This document shows, in pieces, positions 24,210 through 34,362 of a stretch of DNA of 38,102 nucleotides. Source of the DNA: a virus. The number at the start of each line of letters is the position of its first letter. The stretch's first letter is position 1. The notes beneath the pieces are model-generated. The model was given only the letters and a program-made list of their open reading frames with translations. It had not been told where the DNA came from and ran no database searches. The position numbers and the translations under genes are program-made. The stretch covers positions 1 to 38,102 of the IMG/VR virus record IMGVR_UViG_3300034283_001030; one strand, 5' to 3'.

Positions 24210-24218
24210 TTATAAATA
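24210..24218 (-). promoter_or_regulatory. TATTTATAA junction motif
   Basis: Exact motif on the coding strand, 6 bases before the ATG at 24203, in a 22-base gap. Confidence 0.6.
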
Positions 24219-24225
24219 TATTGAT

Positions 24226-27200
24226 TTAAAGTTCTATTCCTATCGACCGAGCTACTAAAATCGGGTTGTAGTTGGGGTTGAAGTCTTCCGGTATTAAGAA
24301 TCCTCCGATTGCTGGGTCAGTGTTTATAGATGGATTGGTTGCTGTTGTTACCCAGGTTTCATCAGGTACCCTTCTTATTATTCTAAAATTTTGAAGATTT
24401 TTTGAAGTTAGAGCTACCCGTTGTGAGAATGGATATTGTGTTAGTATAGGAGCGATGTTTATACTAGAGCTTACATTGTTATCGGATCCTGTAGTTATAT
24501 TTAGGATTTGGAATAAACCTCCTGCAGTAAAGGTACCGTCTAATGAGGATGTGTTACTTGAATTGTAGCTTCCTAATTTTCCAAACCGTATAAGGTCACC
24601 GTACTGTAGGGGGAGGTAAGTATCTGCGTAGTCGATTATTGCAGTAGGGGTTGCGTAGTTAATGTACCCCCCTGTACTCTTGTTATAGAAACTTACACCG
24701 GGGTGACTGCCCAGAGAGCTAGTAAAGTAGAAATAATCAACTATACCTTCAGAGGAAGAGGGGTTTGTAAAAGTATAAATCCAACTTCTATTGTAAGCTA
24801 AGTAGAAATCTCTATCTGTTAATGTACTTACACTTGAGGTACTAAAGTAGATTTCAAAAGCTTCTCCATTTCCAGAGGTTGTTTCAGAAATAACAATAGG
24901 TGACTGGCTTCCTGTTACAGTTACAACTGTACTATATAGTGCTCCGCCTTCAATAACACTTAGGTTTGTAACAGTTTTTACAACACTGATGTCTCGGCCG
25001 TACGCTGTTACTGTTTTGCCTGCTTTAAAAATCTGTGATACGAAATCTACGTATTGATTATCTCCTGTTAGAGGGATTCTGGTTCCATCGATATTAATTA
25101 ATTCTACTAATTTAAATAAACCTCCTCCGGGGTATTCTGGGTCTGATGAGGTATTAGAGGTAAACCTGGCAAAGTAGTTAGTAAACTTGTCGATTGGGTA
25201 ACCAGGGGCTTGGGAACTAGTTGAAAAGTTAATTGATGTATTATATAGACCTGTGTTCTTCACTCCGTCATATCTACTGTTTACCCACACAGTATCTTTA
25301 GTGTAATTCGAATCTTGTACTTGAGCATACAGTGCGGATTGGCTAATGATACTTGAGAAATTAACCGGGTTTAAAGCGTTTGTACTGTAATCAACATCAT
25401 AGTATAAGGTAGATACTCTATTTGAGTAAACGTTATTTAGTAGGGTGTTATAATCTGAAAAATCATTAATATCTCCGGGGAAGTTCTGTTGCGTGTAAAC
25501 TGTCGGGTCTAGATAGTAAGTTGATTGAGCTGCTAGGTTATCTACAGTAACTGTCCAGTAGCTTCCTGTATCGATTCGGGCGGTACTTGGACTTACGTTA
25601 TCATTTTCTCTATATAAGTAATCTACTCTGTAAGTAGCTCCTGATTTAATTGCGTAGTTTGGTATTAAGATTCTAAGAGTTAGGTTACCGTCGTTTGCGT
25701 TATCGTCGAATCCGGTTGCAATAATATTATCGTTTTCTTTAACATAGATGGTTAACTGTGAATCTTCTACACTTGTTGTATTTAAAAATGCACCGGTTAT
25801 AAATACTTCAATATCTGATTGTACTGGGTATAGTGGAGTATATAGGTAGGTTGTATTATTATAGGTGTCAATAGGTTTAACCTCTACGTCAAACGGTAAA
25901 GTTCCTGACATAGGTGAGTTGAAGCTAGCAGAGATACCGCTGTAGTTTGTTGATCGAACTACGTTTAAGTTTTGTTGATCAGGTATTGATATTCTATAAG
26001 CTGCTCCTAGTAGAGGATTGTCTTGAAGTTTATTATTTATTGTATTAATACTAGATCCAGAATACTCACCATTGAAGAATTCGTATTGTGAAGACTCTAT
26101 TCCAGTTACTAGTCCGGCCTTAGTCAAGATAGACGAAGTCCATGATTGTGATATGTTGGTTAAGACGTTAACAGATCCTCCAGCACCGCCTGTGAAAACC
26201 TCTATAGACCCTGTTTGATAGTCTCTTGCTAGAGACGTAACTGATCCTGTGTATTCCGGTTGAGTGTAGTCAATTTGAGCAGGTCTTTGTCTGTTTCTCT
26301 CTAGTAAATGCTGCTTAACAATCGCACCGGTTGCTACAGAAGCTCTAGCAGGTACGAAGTCTTTAATCATTTTAAATAGTGAATTATCAAAGTATTTTAT
26401 TAACCTAAAGTAATCTTGTAGGTCATAAGAACTTCCATATTTCTTAAAGTAATCAAAGCTTAATGTATTTAATTCAGGGTAAGTATAGGAAGATTGAGAA
26501 ATAAATCTAGGATCTCCAATATACTCTCCGATATTAATGTATCCAAACTGAGAGTTTATGTCTTCGTTAATTTCGTTAGCTGGTGAGAAACCAACCTCCA
26601 TATAGTTAACATCGCTGGTATAGCTTTGAGATGCAGGATAGTTTTGCTGTAGTGAAGCTAGTCCTGATAATACTTTTCCGTAAACAGTAGACTCTCCTAA
26701 TTTAACTTTGTTGGATACTATATTTTTAATACCCCCTAATACTTGGTCGTAAAAGACGACTTCATTGTTAGGAACAAATAGAGGTGTACCTTTATAGTAG
26801 AAGTTACTTGTTGATGCAAAAGAAGATGTTGCTGCTTGAACACCAGAAACTTTCGGATGTACTGATGATGATCCGGTATATAATTCTCCCCCTAAAGTTG
26901 CTCTAAATACTAGGTACTGGCTCTGCTCAATAGAGGCAGGGTTCATTACATAAGCATCAAAAGTATCTTGAGAGGATTGTGTTGCGTAATATCTCCACTC
27001 CTGTAGTGAGCCTGTGAATGCAGGTCCTGCAAGTGATGAAGTTGCTAAGTAGGATTGCTGAGTAGAATTCCAATCACCGTCATTACCTACTACTGAGGCA
27101 GAAGCTTGGAAGCCTAGTATATTACTATCGGCACCGGTATAGATGTTGTTTTTGGCAATTAATTGGAAGGTTGTTGAACTTCCTCCGTTATCTTTATTTA

Positions 27201-29289
27201 CCATTACAGACCACCAACCACCGTCAAAGAATGGTAGGTACACACTACAAGTAGTTGAACTATCTGCAATATTAGGATAGAAATCTAAGTATCCGTATTT
27301 TTGATAAGGATTAACTACAGACCCTGAATATGATCCGCTAGTGTATCCAGATCCGTTATAACGTAAAGCAACTCCGACTCCTGTTCCTACACCTGTGTCG
27401 GTAGTCCATAAACTTTGAGAAGTAATAGTAGCTGTATTTGTAGGAAGGCCGTCAGTCTTAAATCTAAACTCAACTGCTTGCGGTACATCATCTAAGGAGT
27501 TCCAAAGTGTGTTTAATGCCCAAGATGATGATACAAAAGTTGATCCTGTTGCATAGAAACTGTAGTCAAAAGAATTCTGCCACTGGTCCCATGTTCTTGG
27601 GTTCTTATCTTTTCCTCCAAATTCGTTAATTCTTAGGATTGTATCAGGTACTCCAAAGCAGTCAATAAGTAATTGTAATCCTGCAACCGTACCTTTTTTC
27701 TTTAATAAGTAAGGTAAGTTGTGATACAATCTTTTATAAACTAATTTTTGAGCGTCGTTAAATGGAGTTGTTTCTGCAGATGCAGTAACGTAGTTTGTTA
27801 TTAATTCACTACCGGTTGGAGGTAGGGTACCGCCCGCTGGATTAATTCCTAGATAGGTAGTGTAGAGGTCGTTATTACTTAAATTACTTTCGTATAAAGT
27901 TATACCGTAAGATCTAAGAGCATCAGCTGCTAAGTCAATTGAAATACCTTCTGAAAGTCTATTATCTCCGTCTTGTCTATTTTCAATTGCTTGAGTGTAC
28001 AACCAGATCTGATCAAACATCTGAGCTACCATTTCATTAAATAGCTTGAATTGATCGTTGTCAGTATCTTCAGTTATGTACTGTGGATAGATGTTGTAGA
28101 TGTAGTTTGGATTACGTTCGTCGTATAGAGAGCCACTATCTAGTAGTTCAGAGTACCAGGTTAATACTTCGGTTGATCCGGTAGAATACAGGGTATAAGG
28201 TGGGGTTGAGTTTGATTTTGGCCAGCTTTGAGATGATGAATCGAAATATAAATAATAATCATAACCGTCAAAGTTAGTGATTAGATCGTTAATTTTAGTT
28301 TGATATATTGCCTTACTTGAAGATGCTTCTGTAGTATTTGCAATAGTGTTTAAGCTTGCAATTTGATTGTTGTAATTCTCAATTAAAGATGCTTTATCGT
28401 AGAAGTTTATTAACCGCTGTTCTGCTGAACTGAAAAATATAAAGTTTATAAAATCGGAATAGTCTGTATTTAACTCTGCTCTTCTCTCTACTAATATACT
28501 GTTTAGTTGATTGGTAAGGTCTATATCCGAACTACTGTAAATTGAATCTAGTGTTTGAAACCCTGTCGAGGTATTGCTCTCTTGTTGTAGTTGAATGTTG
28601 AGATTAGGACCTTTTAGGAAGATCTGCTCAGGAGCTTCTAATTCTTCTTGTGGATACTCTAATATAAATGCAACGGGTTCTGATTTTTTTTCAACAAAAA
28701 AGAAAGAAGATCTTAGTCCTAGATTGGTTGGGAGTGGTTGATATAGCTTAATTAGGATTGCTGTTCCGTCAAAACCTACGTTAGTTACAAGTAGTATAAT
28801 GTCGTTACCAAAATCTAAATCAAAACCTTGGAAAGTTTCTGTACTATTTAAAAAGTTAGTTAGTGTGGTGGCGACCGCTTGTAACTCGCTAGAGCTTAAG
28901 CTTGAATTGGAAACTCGTAACTCAGTTCTATCTGAAGAGGTCTCGGTAATATTAAAAGAGGGAGCTCCTGAGATTAGACTACTAAGGAAGTTGTAATTAA
29001 CCTTATAGGTTCCTTGAGTGTAGTTGTTTGAGGCAAGATCTTGTGCTGGATCTAGATTTATCTGTGTGGAGGTACTTCCGGATATTTTACCGCTAGTAAT
29101 AGAGTAGTTGGTTGTTAGCCCGCCTATCAGGTTGTCGTTTATGTCATACAGATATGCTTTGATATAATCAGTCTCTACGTTGTATTTACTGGTTACGCTA
29201 ATACTAGATACACTGATTTCATCTACAGGGGTTAATTCCTGGCCTTGAGTATTTAATGGAATAATAGGAAGTACTGAAGGAGTAGACAT
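24226..29289 (-). CDS. Very large tail/baseplate protein with LamG-like domain
   Basis: The 1687-residue protein is the largest gene here. Residues about 515-550 contain LYHNLPYLLKKKGTVAGLQL followed by a FGVPDTILRINEFGG segment, which recalls phage P2 tail protein I-type assembly domains. Residues about 590-770 look like a concanavalin/LamG-type beta sandwich (VEFRFKTDG, then WWSVMVNKDNGGSSTTFQL). The rest is Ser/Thr/Tyr-rich and strand-like. Its place directly after gp6 corresponds to T4 genes 7-8, so a wedge protein with a host- or glycan-binding domain is plausible. It starts one base inside the coiled-coil gene's stop. Confidence 0.85.
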   Translation of the reverse strand: MSTPSVLPIIPLNTQGQELTPVDEISVSSISVTSKYNVETDYIKAYLYDINDNLIGGLTTNYSITSGKISGSTSTQINLDPAQDLASNNYTQGTYKVNYNFLSSLISGAPSFNITETSSDRTELRVSNSSLSSSELQAVATTLTNFLNSTETFQGFDLDFGNDIILLVTNVGFDGTAILIKLYQPLPTNLGLRSSFFFVEKKSEPVAFILEYPQEELEAPEQIFLKGPNLNIQLQQESNTSTGFQTLDSIYSSSDIDLTNQLNSILVERRAELNTDYSDFINFIFFSSAEQRLINFYDKASLIENYNNQIASLNTIANTTEASSSKAIYQTKINDLITNFDGYDYYLYFDSSSQSWPKSNSTPPYTLYSTGSTEVLTWYSELLDSGSLYDERNPNYIYNIYPQYITEDTDNDQFKLFNEMVAQMFDQIWLYTQAIENRQDGDNRLSEGISIDLAADALRSYGITLYESNLSNNDLYTTYLGINPAGGTLPPTGSELITNYVTASAETTPFNDAQKLVYKRLYHNLPYLLKKKGTVAGLQLLIDCFGVPDTILRINEFGGKDKNPRTWDQWQNSFDYSFYATGSTFVSSSWALNTLWNSLDDVPQAVEFRFKTDGLPTNTATITSQSLWTTDTGVGTGVGVALRYNGSGYTSGSYSGSVVNPYQKYGYLDFYPNIADSSTTCSVYLPFFDGGWWSVMVNKDNGGSSTTFQLIAKNNIYTGADSNILGFQASASVVGNDGDWNSTQQSYLATSSLAGPAFTGSLQEWRYYATQSSQDTFDAYVMNPASIEQSQYLVFRATLGGELYTGSSSVHPKVSGVQAATSSFASTSNFYYKGTPLFVPNNEVVFYDQVLGGIKNIVSNKVKLGESTVYGKVLSGLASLQQNYPASQSYTSDVNYMEVGFSPANEINEDINSQFGYINIGEYIGDPRFISQSSYTYPELNTLSFDYFKKYGSSYDLQDYFRLIKYFDNSLFKMIKDFVPARASVATGAIVKQHLLERNRQRPAQIDYTQPEYTGSVTSLARDYQTGSIEVFTGGAGGSVNVLTNISQSWTSSILTKAGLVTGIESSQYEFFNGEYSGSSINTINNKLQDNPLLGAAYRISIPDQQNLNVVRSTNYSGISASFNSPMSGTLPFDVEVKPIDTYNNTTYLYTPLYPVQSDIEVFITGAFLNTTSVEDSQLTIYVKENDNIIATGFDDNANDGNLTLRILIPNYAIKSGATYRVDYLYRENDNVSPSTARIDTGSYWTVTVDNLAAQSTYYLDPTVYTQQNFPGDINDFSDYNTLLNNVYSNRVSTLYYDVDYSTNALNPVNFSSIISQSALYAQVQDSNYTKDTVWVNSRYDGVKNTGLYNTSINFSTSSQAPGYPIDKFTNYFARFTSNTSSDPEYPGGGLFKLVELINIDGTRIPLTGDNQYVDFVSQIFKAGKTVTAYGRDISVVKTVTNLSVIEGGALYSTVVTVTGSQSPIVISETTSGNGEAFEIYFSTSSVSTLTDRDFYLAYNRSWIYTFTNPSSSEGIVDYFYFTSSLGSHPGVSFYNKSTGGYINYATPTAIIDYADTYLPLQYGDLIRFGKLGSYNSSNTSSLDGTFTAGGLFQILNITTGSDNNVSSSINIAPILTQYPFSQRVALTSKNLQNFRIIRRVPDETWVTTATNPSINTDPAIGGFLIPEDFNPNYNPILVARSIGIEL

Positions 29290-29639
29290 TATTGCGGTGT
29301 TTGTAAGTTAAGTAATGATTGTTGTAAATCCAAATTCTCTTGTCTTAATTGTGTAATTTCTTGCTGCAACGCCTGTACCTCTTCGTTAACCGCTTCACCT
29401 CCAATATAATCTCCACTAGTTTTCACTAGGTACTCGTGTGAGTTGGTTTCTCCGTATTTAGGGATGGTGTAGAATAAGTTTTGATAAGCTGAGAAGAATT
29501 CTGGAATAGTGATTGTGTCTGCTACTGGTGGTTGGTCGGCAGAGGCAGTAACTCCAAATTGTGTAAATTGAGTATTGACAGTTCTTGTTAGTTCTGCTTT
29601 ATTATACTTTAGGACCTCTATGTTAATTGTTTCGACCAT
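29289..29639 (-). CDS. Small protein with C-terminal coiled coil
   Basis: The 116-residue protein has a mixed N-terminal part and a clear heptad coiled coil at the end (VQALQQEITQLRQENLDLQ). It may oligomerise and link the two large neighbouring tail proteins. Both junctions overlap by one base, so it is translationally coupled to them. No family recognised. Confidence 0.8.
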   Translation of the reverse strand: MVETINIEVLKYNKAELTRTVNTQFTQFGVTASADQPPVADTITIPEFFSAYQNLFYTIPKYGETNSHEYLVKTSGDYIGGEAVNEEVQALQQEITQLRQENLDLQQSLLNLQTPQ

Positions 29640-30742
29640 TATCCATTTACAACTTTGAAGTAGTAGCTATTATCCAATACTTGAGTAGTTCCCCCAATAA
29701 GGGTTTTTATAAGGATCTTATAATATCTCTCAGGTTCTAACCCGTCCATATATACATCAAAGTAGTTGCTGTCTGAATCTGCGCTAATCTTTGTATACTC
29801 AGTATCAAAATCAATAACGATTTCGTCAGTATCTAAATCTTTTAAAGCCCAGTATGAAGCTGTGGGCAGGTAGCAGTTTGTTGTATAGAAAGAAGAGGTT
29901 GTAAATATTCTAGGTGGAAATTGAGGTCTAGCATTTACTCTAAATCTTTGAATTGCTTGGGGGAGATACTGTTGTGTGTTGTTAGGTAGTGTAACTACAA
30001 CGTCGGAAGATGTTACAAATGTCTGTGTTGATGATCCGGTATTAAAGGTGTAGTCGGCCCATCTAAATTCTAACTGTGGAGGGTAGATTGTATTTGTATC
30101 TACTGAGAAGTATTTTAGTTCAGCTGTTTTATCTACGTTAAATTCGTCAGAGTCAGCCTGTTTAATGATAAATCCATTATTGACGATTGAACCGCTGTAC
30201 CAAGCTAGAACTGTATTTGTTACGTTAAATGATAGGTCAAAATCACTTCTATACTGTAAAGAAGCAGTTTGAATATAAGTAGAGCTAGTATACCAGTTTC
30301 CTCCTCCTTCATACCCGGCGGTATACGATGCGGTAGCACCTGTTGCTCCGAAACTTGAAAGTGCCCAGGCTCCTGAACCAGAGCTTGTTTTGTATTTCCA
30401 ACTAACTCCATTTTGAGTCTGAGGTGAGTCTAAGTACTTACCTGTTCCGTTTTGCCAAGATCCAGATACTGCGTAATTATATAAAGTTACCTCTTCTGCT
30501 AACCCTGTCACCTTCGCCATTGAGGTTCTAAAGTATACGGCTAAAGAACCGCTAACTCTATTTTGAAGGACATCTTGAATTTGACTCTGATTGAACTGTA
30601 CTAAAAATCTACTTACAGCGGGAGAGCCATCTACAGCCACAGCGGTGGTTGCTTCTATAATTTCATCTATCCCGGTATTCATTGCCGGGTATTCGCTATA
30701 CAGGGTAGCGTCTTTCTCTGGGAAGAGTTTGTAAACAGCCAT
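29639..30742 (-). CDS. Tail/baseplate protein with DNRLRE-like beta sandwich
   Basis: The 367-residue product starts MAVYKLFPEKDATLYSEYPA and continues with a VSRFLVQFNQ segment. This is the typical opening of DNRLRE-type beta-sandwich domains, which are often carbohydrate-associated. The C-terminal 100 residues (FRVNARPQFPPR, then YYKILIKTL) look like another beta domain. It lies between gp6 and the giant tail protein and probably belongs to the baseplate wedge or a fibre connector. A junction motif sits 3 bases from the ATG. Confidence 0.82.
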   Translation of the reverse strand: MAVYKLFPEKDATLYSEYPAMNTGIDEIIEATTAVAVDGSPAVSRFLVQFNQSQIQDVLQNRVSGSLAVYFRTSMAKVTGLAEEVTLYNYAVSGSWQNGTGKYLDSPQTQNGVSWKYKTSSGSGAWALSSFGATGATASYTAGYEGGGNWYTSSTYIQTASLQYRSDFDLSFNVTNTVLAWYSGSIVNNGFIIKQADSDEFNVDKTAELKYFSVDTNTIYPPQLEFRWADYTFNTGSSTQTFVTSSDVVVTLPNNTQQYLPQAIQRFRVNARPQFPPRIFTTSSFYTTNCYLPTASYWALKDLDTDEIVIDFDTEYTKISADSDSNYFDVYMDGLEPERYYKILIKTLIGGTTQVLDNSYYFKVVNG

Positions 30743-30745
30743 TTG

Positions 30746-30754
30746 TTATAAATA
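30746..30754 (-). promoter_or_regulatory. TATTTATAA junction motif
   Basis: Exact motif on the coding strand, 3 bases before the ATG at 30742, in a 16-base gap after gp6. Confidence 0.6.
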
Positions 30755-30758
30755 TGAA

Positions 30759-32618
30759 TTATAGAGAAACTACTCTACCTTTAATATCTGTGTCTGGATA
30801 TTTAACTTCGAAGATCATAGGATCAATAGAAGGATAGATAACATTCCCCTGTGTGGCGATAGTAGTATCGTATGCAAACTCAGAATATCCTTGACTAATC
30901 CCTGTTTTATTTGAGATTGTAACAGATTTTACTGTCTGCACTCCGGAGACTTTATCGAGAAGAATAAAAAGATCTTTTAGTATGATTGGCTGGTTAAATT
31001 GCCAATTCTCAGTCTTAAAGAAGCTTTTTAACTCCGACAGGCAACTTAGTAACACTTCGCTACTAATAAAGTTCGGTCTAACTACGATTTCAAAATCACA
31101 TCCGATATTGATTACATATCCATCTTTGATAGTTACAGTGTCTCCTGCTATTCTATACTCTGAAAGATAAGTACTTAGGTTTTGCTTTACTGTATCGGAA
31201 ACCTGGGTTAGGTATCCGTTTGCGTTGTAGCCTAGCACATACAGGTTTAATGTTGTTGGGATCTGACCGGGTAGGGTAGTTTCAGAAGCTTTAACTGGTT
31301 GAACAAAGGCTTTCGCTACGGATCCGTAATTTGAAGGCATTGATAACGCTCTAATCAGATAGTCGTTGGGAGTTACGTTTCTCAATTGTGATTGATAAGC
31401 AACTAGAGTATTTTGTCTAATCTCTTCTAGAGTGTCTCCATCACCTCCGCCGGAAGCAGCTCTAGGGTTATTCACAGCGAGAGTACTAAAGATGTAATTT
31501 GCGGTAGTTGTATTTAAGTTGTTGTTAATAAAATTAATGTTCGTTGTATTAACAAAACTAGTCAGTGTGCTTGCTTCTACGTTTGCAGCAATACCGCCGC
31601 CTACTAAGTACCTAACTGTCAAAGTTGTATTTGCAGGGGCAATACCGTAAGTATCTGTATATAAGAAGTTAGTGGGGTCGAATGCAGTTGTTAACTTAGA
31701 TTGCTCGTAAGGTAATCCTAAACCTACGTTGTTCGGGTTTGGTGTTATAACTTCATCTACATCGTTGGTAGTGCCTGATCCGAATTGAATCTCTAAAGTG
31801 TTTTCTGATGTAAATCTAGTAGTAAATCTTCTTTGTATTTTTTCTAACTGCATTAAGTATGGAGCATCACTGTCACTGTAGTAGTTAGGATCATTAGTAT
31901 TTGTATTCCTAATCGGAACATAAACCATCTCTTGCCCTAAATAAGGTACCTCGTACCATACATTGCCGTCTGAGTCAGTTATATCTAGAATTTGAATAAT
32001 GTCTGTATTTTGAAGAGTAACTGTTGCAAATGCTTCAGGTGCTGCAAAATTATATGTAGTTGTTTGAATTTGCCCGGAAATACCCTTTCTTGATTTCTTA
32101 AGAAGGTAGTACTGTGGTGCTCCTGCAGAAATTTGATAAACTGTTGTTTCAGTAGGGTCGAAAGAGCTTGAAGAAGAAAAATCAATTGGATCTTGAACTA
32201 GGAAATAATTATCTCCTGTTGCTGATTTAAGTTGAGTGTTTTGAGCAAATAGTAGTGCGTAATCTAAATCTGGAATGTATACACTTCCGGATAGCTTAGA
32301 GGGTACTTGTTGGTAAAAATCAATATCAACAGTTGCAGCTTTGGTTACTTTAGGTCTATACCCTAACATGTAGGCTAGTGTATATAGACTTGTAGATTGC
32401 TTTGCATACTGTAGGTAGGTTTCTTGTATTTGGTTATCTAGGTAAAATGATAATACATCACCTACATACGCAGACATTTCCATAAACATCATCCCGGGAG
32501 ATGATGGAGAGAAGTCGTTATAGGTGTTAGGGAAGTAGGTTTTGGAAAAATCAACAAGGAGGTTCCTCAACCCTGCAAAATCCCTATTAAAATATTTTAT
32601 ATCTTTATTTTCAGCCAT
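30759..32618 (-). CDS. gp6: Baseplate wedge protein, gp6/J-like
   Basis: The 619-residue protein matches gp6 of contractile tails in size (T4 gp6 has 660) and pattern. The N-terminal part has YFNRDFAGLRNLLVDFSKTY and SPGMMFMEMSAYVGDVLSFY, classic for gp6 of T4-like phages. A baseplate-J type core follows (EEIRQNTLVAYQSQLRNVTP, then NDYLIRAL). gp6 dimers form the ring around the baseplate hub. The start overlaps the end of gp25 by 8 bases, the usual gp25-gp6 pairing. Confidence 0.93.
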   Translation of the reverse strand: MAENKDIKYFNRDFAGLRNLLVDFSKTYFPNTYNDFSPSSPGMMFMEMSAYVGDVLSFYLDNQIQETYLQYAKQSTSLYTLAYMLGYRPKVTKAATVDIDFYQQVPSKLSGSVYIPDLDYALLFAQNTQLKSATGDNYFLVQDPIDFSSSSSFDPTETTVYQISAGAPQYYLLKKSRKGISGQIQTTTYNFAAPEAFATVTLQNTDIIQILDITDSDGNVWYEVPYLGQEMVYVPIRNTNTNDPNYYSDSDAPYLMQLEKIQRRFTTRFTSENTLEIQFGSGTTNDVDEVITPNPNNVGLGLPYEQSKLTTAFDPTNFLYTDTYGIAPANTTLTVRYLVGGGIAANVEASTLTSFVNTTNINFINNNLNTTTANYIFSTLAVNNPRAASGGGDGDTLEEIRQNTLVAYQSQLRNVTPNDYLIRALSMPSNYGSVAKAFVQPVKASETTLPGQIPTTLNLYVLGYNANGYLTQVSDTVKQNLSTYLSEYRIAGDTVTIKDGYVINIGCDFEIVVRPNFISSEVLLSCLSELKSFFKTENWQFNQPIILKDLFILLDKVSGVQTVKSVTISNKTGISQGYSEFAYDTTIATQGNVIYPSIDPMIFEVKYPDTDIKGRVVSL

Positions 32619-33021
32619 TGCTTAGATTTATTTGTGCAGTATCGTTTATACCAGTATTTACTATACTATATGTAATTGTTATTAGAATTGTATTCCGGTC
32701 TGGTGTCGACTGTATTTGTACTACACCTTGAATGTTTGGAAAGTATTTTTCTATAACAGATAAAATATAATTTTCAATTTCTGATACTCCTTGGGTACTA
32801 ATTTGTTGAAATACGAATTTCCGTAAACCTGCTCCGAAGCCAGGGTTAAAAACTCTCTCACCTTGACCTGTTAATAGGAAATTAATGAGGTTTGTCTTTA
32901 TTGCTTCTTTAGTAGTATAGGTGGGCTTGAAGACGGCGTTACCGTTAAACGGCAGCGACACACCTACTGCTTTACTAGTAGCTAAATCAATAGGGTATAT
33001 TCTTCTAGCGCCGTATGCCAT
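32611..33021 (-). CDS. gp25: Baseplate wedge protein, gp25-like
   Basis: The 136-residue protein is of standard gp25 length and has the conserved GERVFNPGFGAGLRKFVFQQ (about 74-93). gp25 nucleates sheath assembly with gp6 and gp53. The start shares one base with the preceding stop. Its presence shows that the phage has a contractile tail, although sheath genes are outside the window. Confidence 0.93.
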   Translation of the reverse strand: MAYGARRIYPIDLATSKAVGVSLPFNGNAVFKPTYTTKEAIKTNLINFLLTGQGERVFNPGFGAGLRKFVFQQISTQGVSEIENYILSVIEKYFPNIQGVVQIQSTPDRNTILITITYSIVNTGINDTAQINLSNG

Positions 33022-33401
33022 TATTTCTTACTCATAAGACCCATAATTTGGTCTAAGTTAACCTCTCCGGGAGGTAATGAAGATCCTTCTCCAGTTGTGT
33101 TTGCACTTACAGGTGGTCTATATCCAGGTTGTTGACCGAAGCTTACAGCATCGTTTGAGGTCATTGAAATATTTCCATTTCTCGATTCCATCATTTCACC
33201 TAGTAGCTCTCTGTATTTACCTCTTGCATTAACAGTAGGTACGGTTGGTGTGCTTGTTAATGTTTGAACTGGTGGGGCATAACTTTCTTGAATAACTGTC
33301 TTAGGAGCACGTACTGCTTCTAACAGGATGTCTTTGATTTCTTCCTGGATAGCTTCCTTTACGGCTTCTTTAATAAGTTTTTTAAATAATTTGGTATCCA
33401 T
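33021..33401 (-). CDS. Small protein with amphipathic N-terminal helix
   Basis: The 126-residue product begins with a strong helix rich in Lys, Glu and Leu (MDTKLFKKLIKEAVKEAIQE, continuing to DILLEA near residue 29), then a Pro/Thr/Gly-rich disordered region. It looks like a docking or targeting helix with a flexible tail. Position between the helical tail gene and gp25 suggests a baseplate accessory factor, but the IKE and LLE sites would also fit prohead processing. No family recognised. Confidence 0.75.
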   Translation of the reverse strand: MDTKLFKKLIKEAVKEAIQEEIKDILLEAVRAPKTVIQESYAPPVQTLTSTPTVPTVNARGKYRELLGEMMESRNGNISMTSNDAVSFGQQPGYRPPVSANTTGEGSSLPPGEVNLDQIMGLMSKK

Positions 33402-33404
33402 CTT

Positions 33405-33413
33405 TTATAAATA
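33405..33413 (-). promoter_or_regulatory. TATTTATAA junction motif
   Basis: Exact motif on the coding strand, 3 bases before the ATG at 33401, in a 16-base gap. Confidence 0.6.
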
Positions 33414-33417
33414 TTTC

Positions 33418-34362
33418 TTAATCGGCTTTTAGATTGTCTCTATCAATAATCAGTTTCAACTCCTCAATTAGTACTTGGGGGTTTTGGGTGAATGAAGGTT
33501 CGGTCTGAAGTAAAACGATTCCTTGTTTATTTTTAGCTTGCCCTATCTTTTGGTTTAGAGTTGGGCTAAAGTATTTGTCTACGATCTCAAAGGTGAATCC
33601 TTTGTAGATAGTATCAGTATTACTATTCTCTGCTGTAACTACTACTGATGCTAGGTTCTTAATATCATCCCCAACTGGGTTTGGTCTTTTGCCACATTTT
33701 TCGAGAACCCTATCAATTACTAATAATAGTCCTAATAGTATGTTTATTACATTTGCAGCAGTCGATACGTAAGTAGTTCCGTTCTCTACAACTTGTTTTA
33801 ACCTAACTAATTTAGGGTTACCTTCTTTATCGAAAGTCAATAATGTTCTTATATCGTCTAGGTCTGCAAGAAGGGAGGTTACAAATCCAGGGACAGTTGG
33901 AGCTGCTTTAACGCCTATTGCAGATGCGGTTTTTATAAGGTTGATAGCGGTTACTGCGTTGATACTTCCTTTTAATAGACTGTTAACTACTAGTAAGGAT
34001 TGATTTATTATATTAACATACTTGGCTGTATTCTCTAGATCGGTAAGTAGAGCGTTACGGATAGTTGTTGCTTTTTCTAAAATAGGTTGGGAGGGGCATA
34101 GGTCGGGTAACTGAGGGTTTCCTGTTTCTAATCCTTCGATTCCTAAATCTGCTGCTAGGTTTGTTAATTGGGTGATTGCTTTATCTCGTACAATAGCTAC
34201 TTTTGAGTTTATACTTTCATTAAGTCTATCAAGGGCGGTAGTCTGTGTTGCTGCTGTTATGATTGCCGTTGTCGCTACTTTTTGCAGAGCGAGTCTCCTC
34301 TGTAACTTTTTCCTATCCTGTCTCTCCTGCTCTCTTTGGTTTTCTAGTTCTTGTGGTGTCAT
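33418..34362 (-). CDS. Conserved helical baseplate-region protein
   Basis: The 314-residue product has a highly charged N-terminal helix (QREQERQDRKKLQRRLALQK), a long hydrophobic helical middle (about 110-215) and a C-terminal mixed domain with YKGFTFEIVDKYFSPTLNQK and QVLIEELKLIIDRDNL. I recall this C-terminal pattern in baseplate clusters of aquatic T4-like phages. It may line or plug the hub; that is inference. It begins one base inside the stop of the gp5-like gene. Confidence 0.8.
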   Translation of the reverse strand: MTPQELENQREQERQDRKKLQRRLALQKVATTAIITAATQTTALDRLNESINSKVAIVRDKAITQLTNLAADLGIEGLETGNPQLPDLCPSQPILEKATTIRNALLTDLENTAKYVNIINQSLLVVNSLLKGSINAVTAINLIKTASAIGVKAAPTVPGFVTSLLADLDDIRTLLTFDKEGNPKLVRLKQVVENGTTYVSTAANVINILLGLLLVIDRVLEKCGKRPNPVGDDIKNLASVVVTAENSNTDTIYKGFTFEIVDKYFSPTLNQKIGQAKNKQGIVLLQTEPSFTQNPQVLIEELKLIIDRDNLKAD

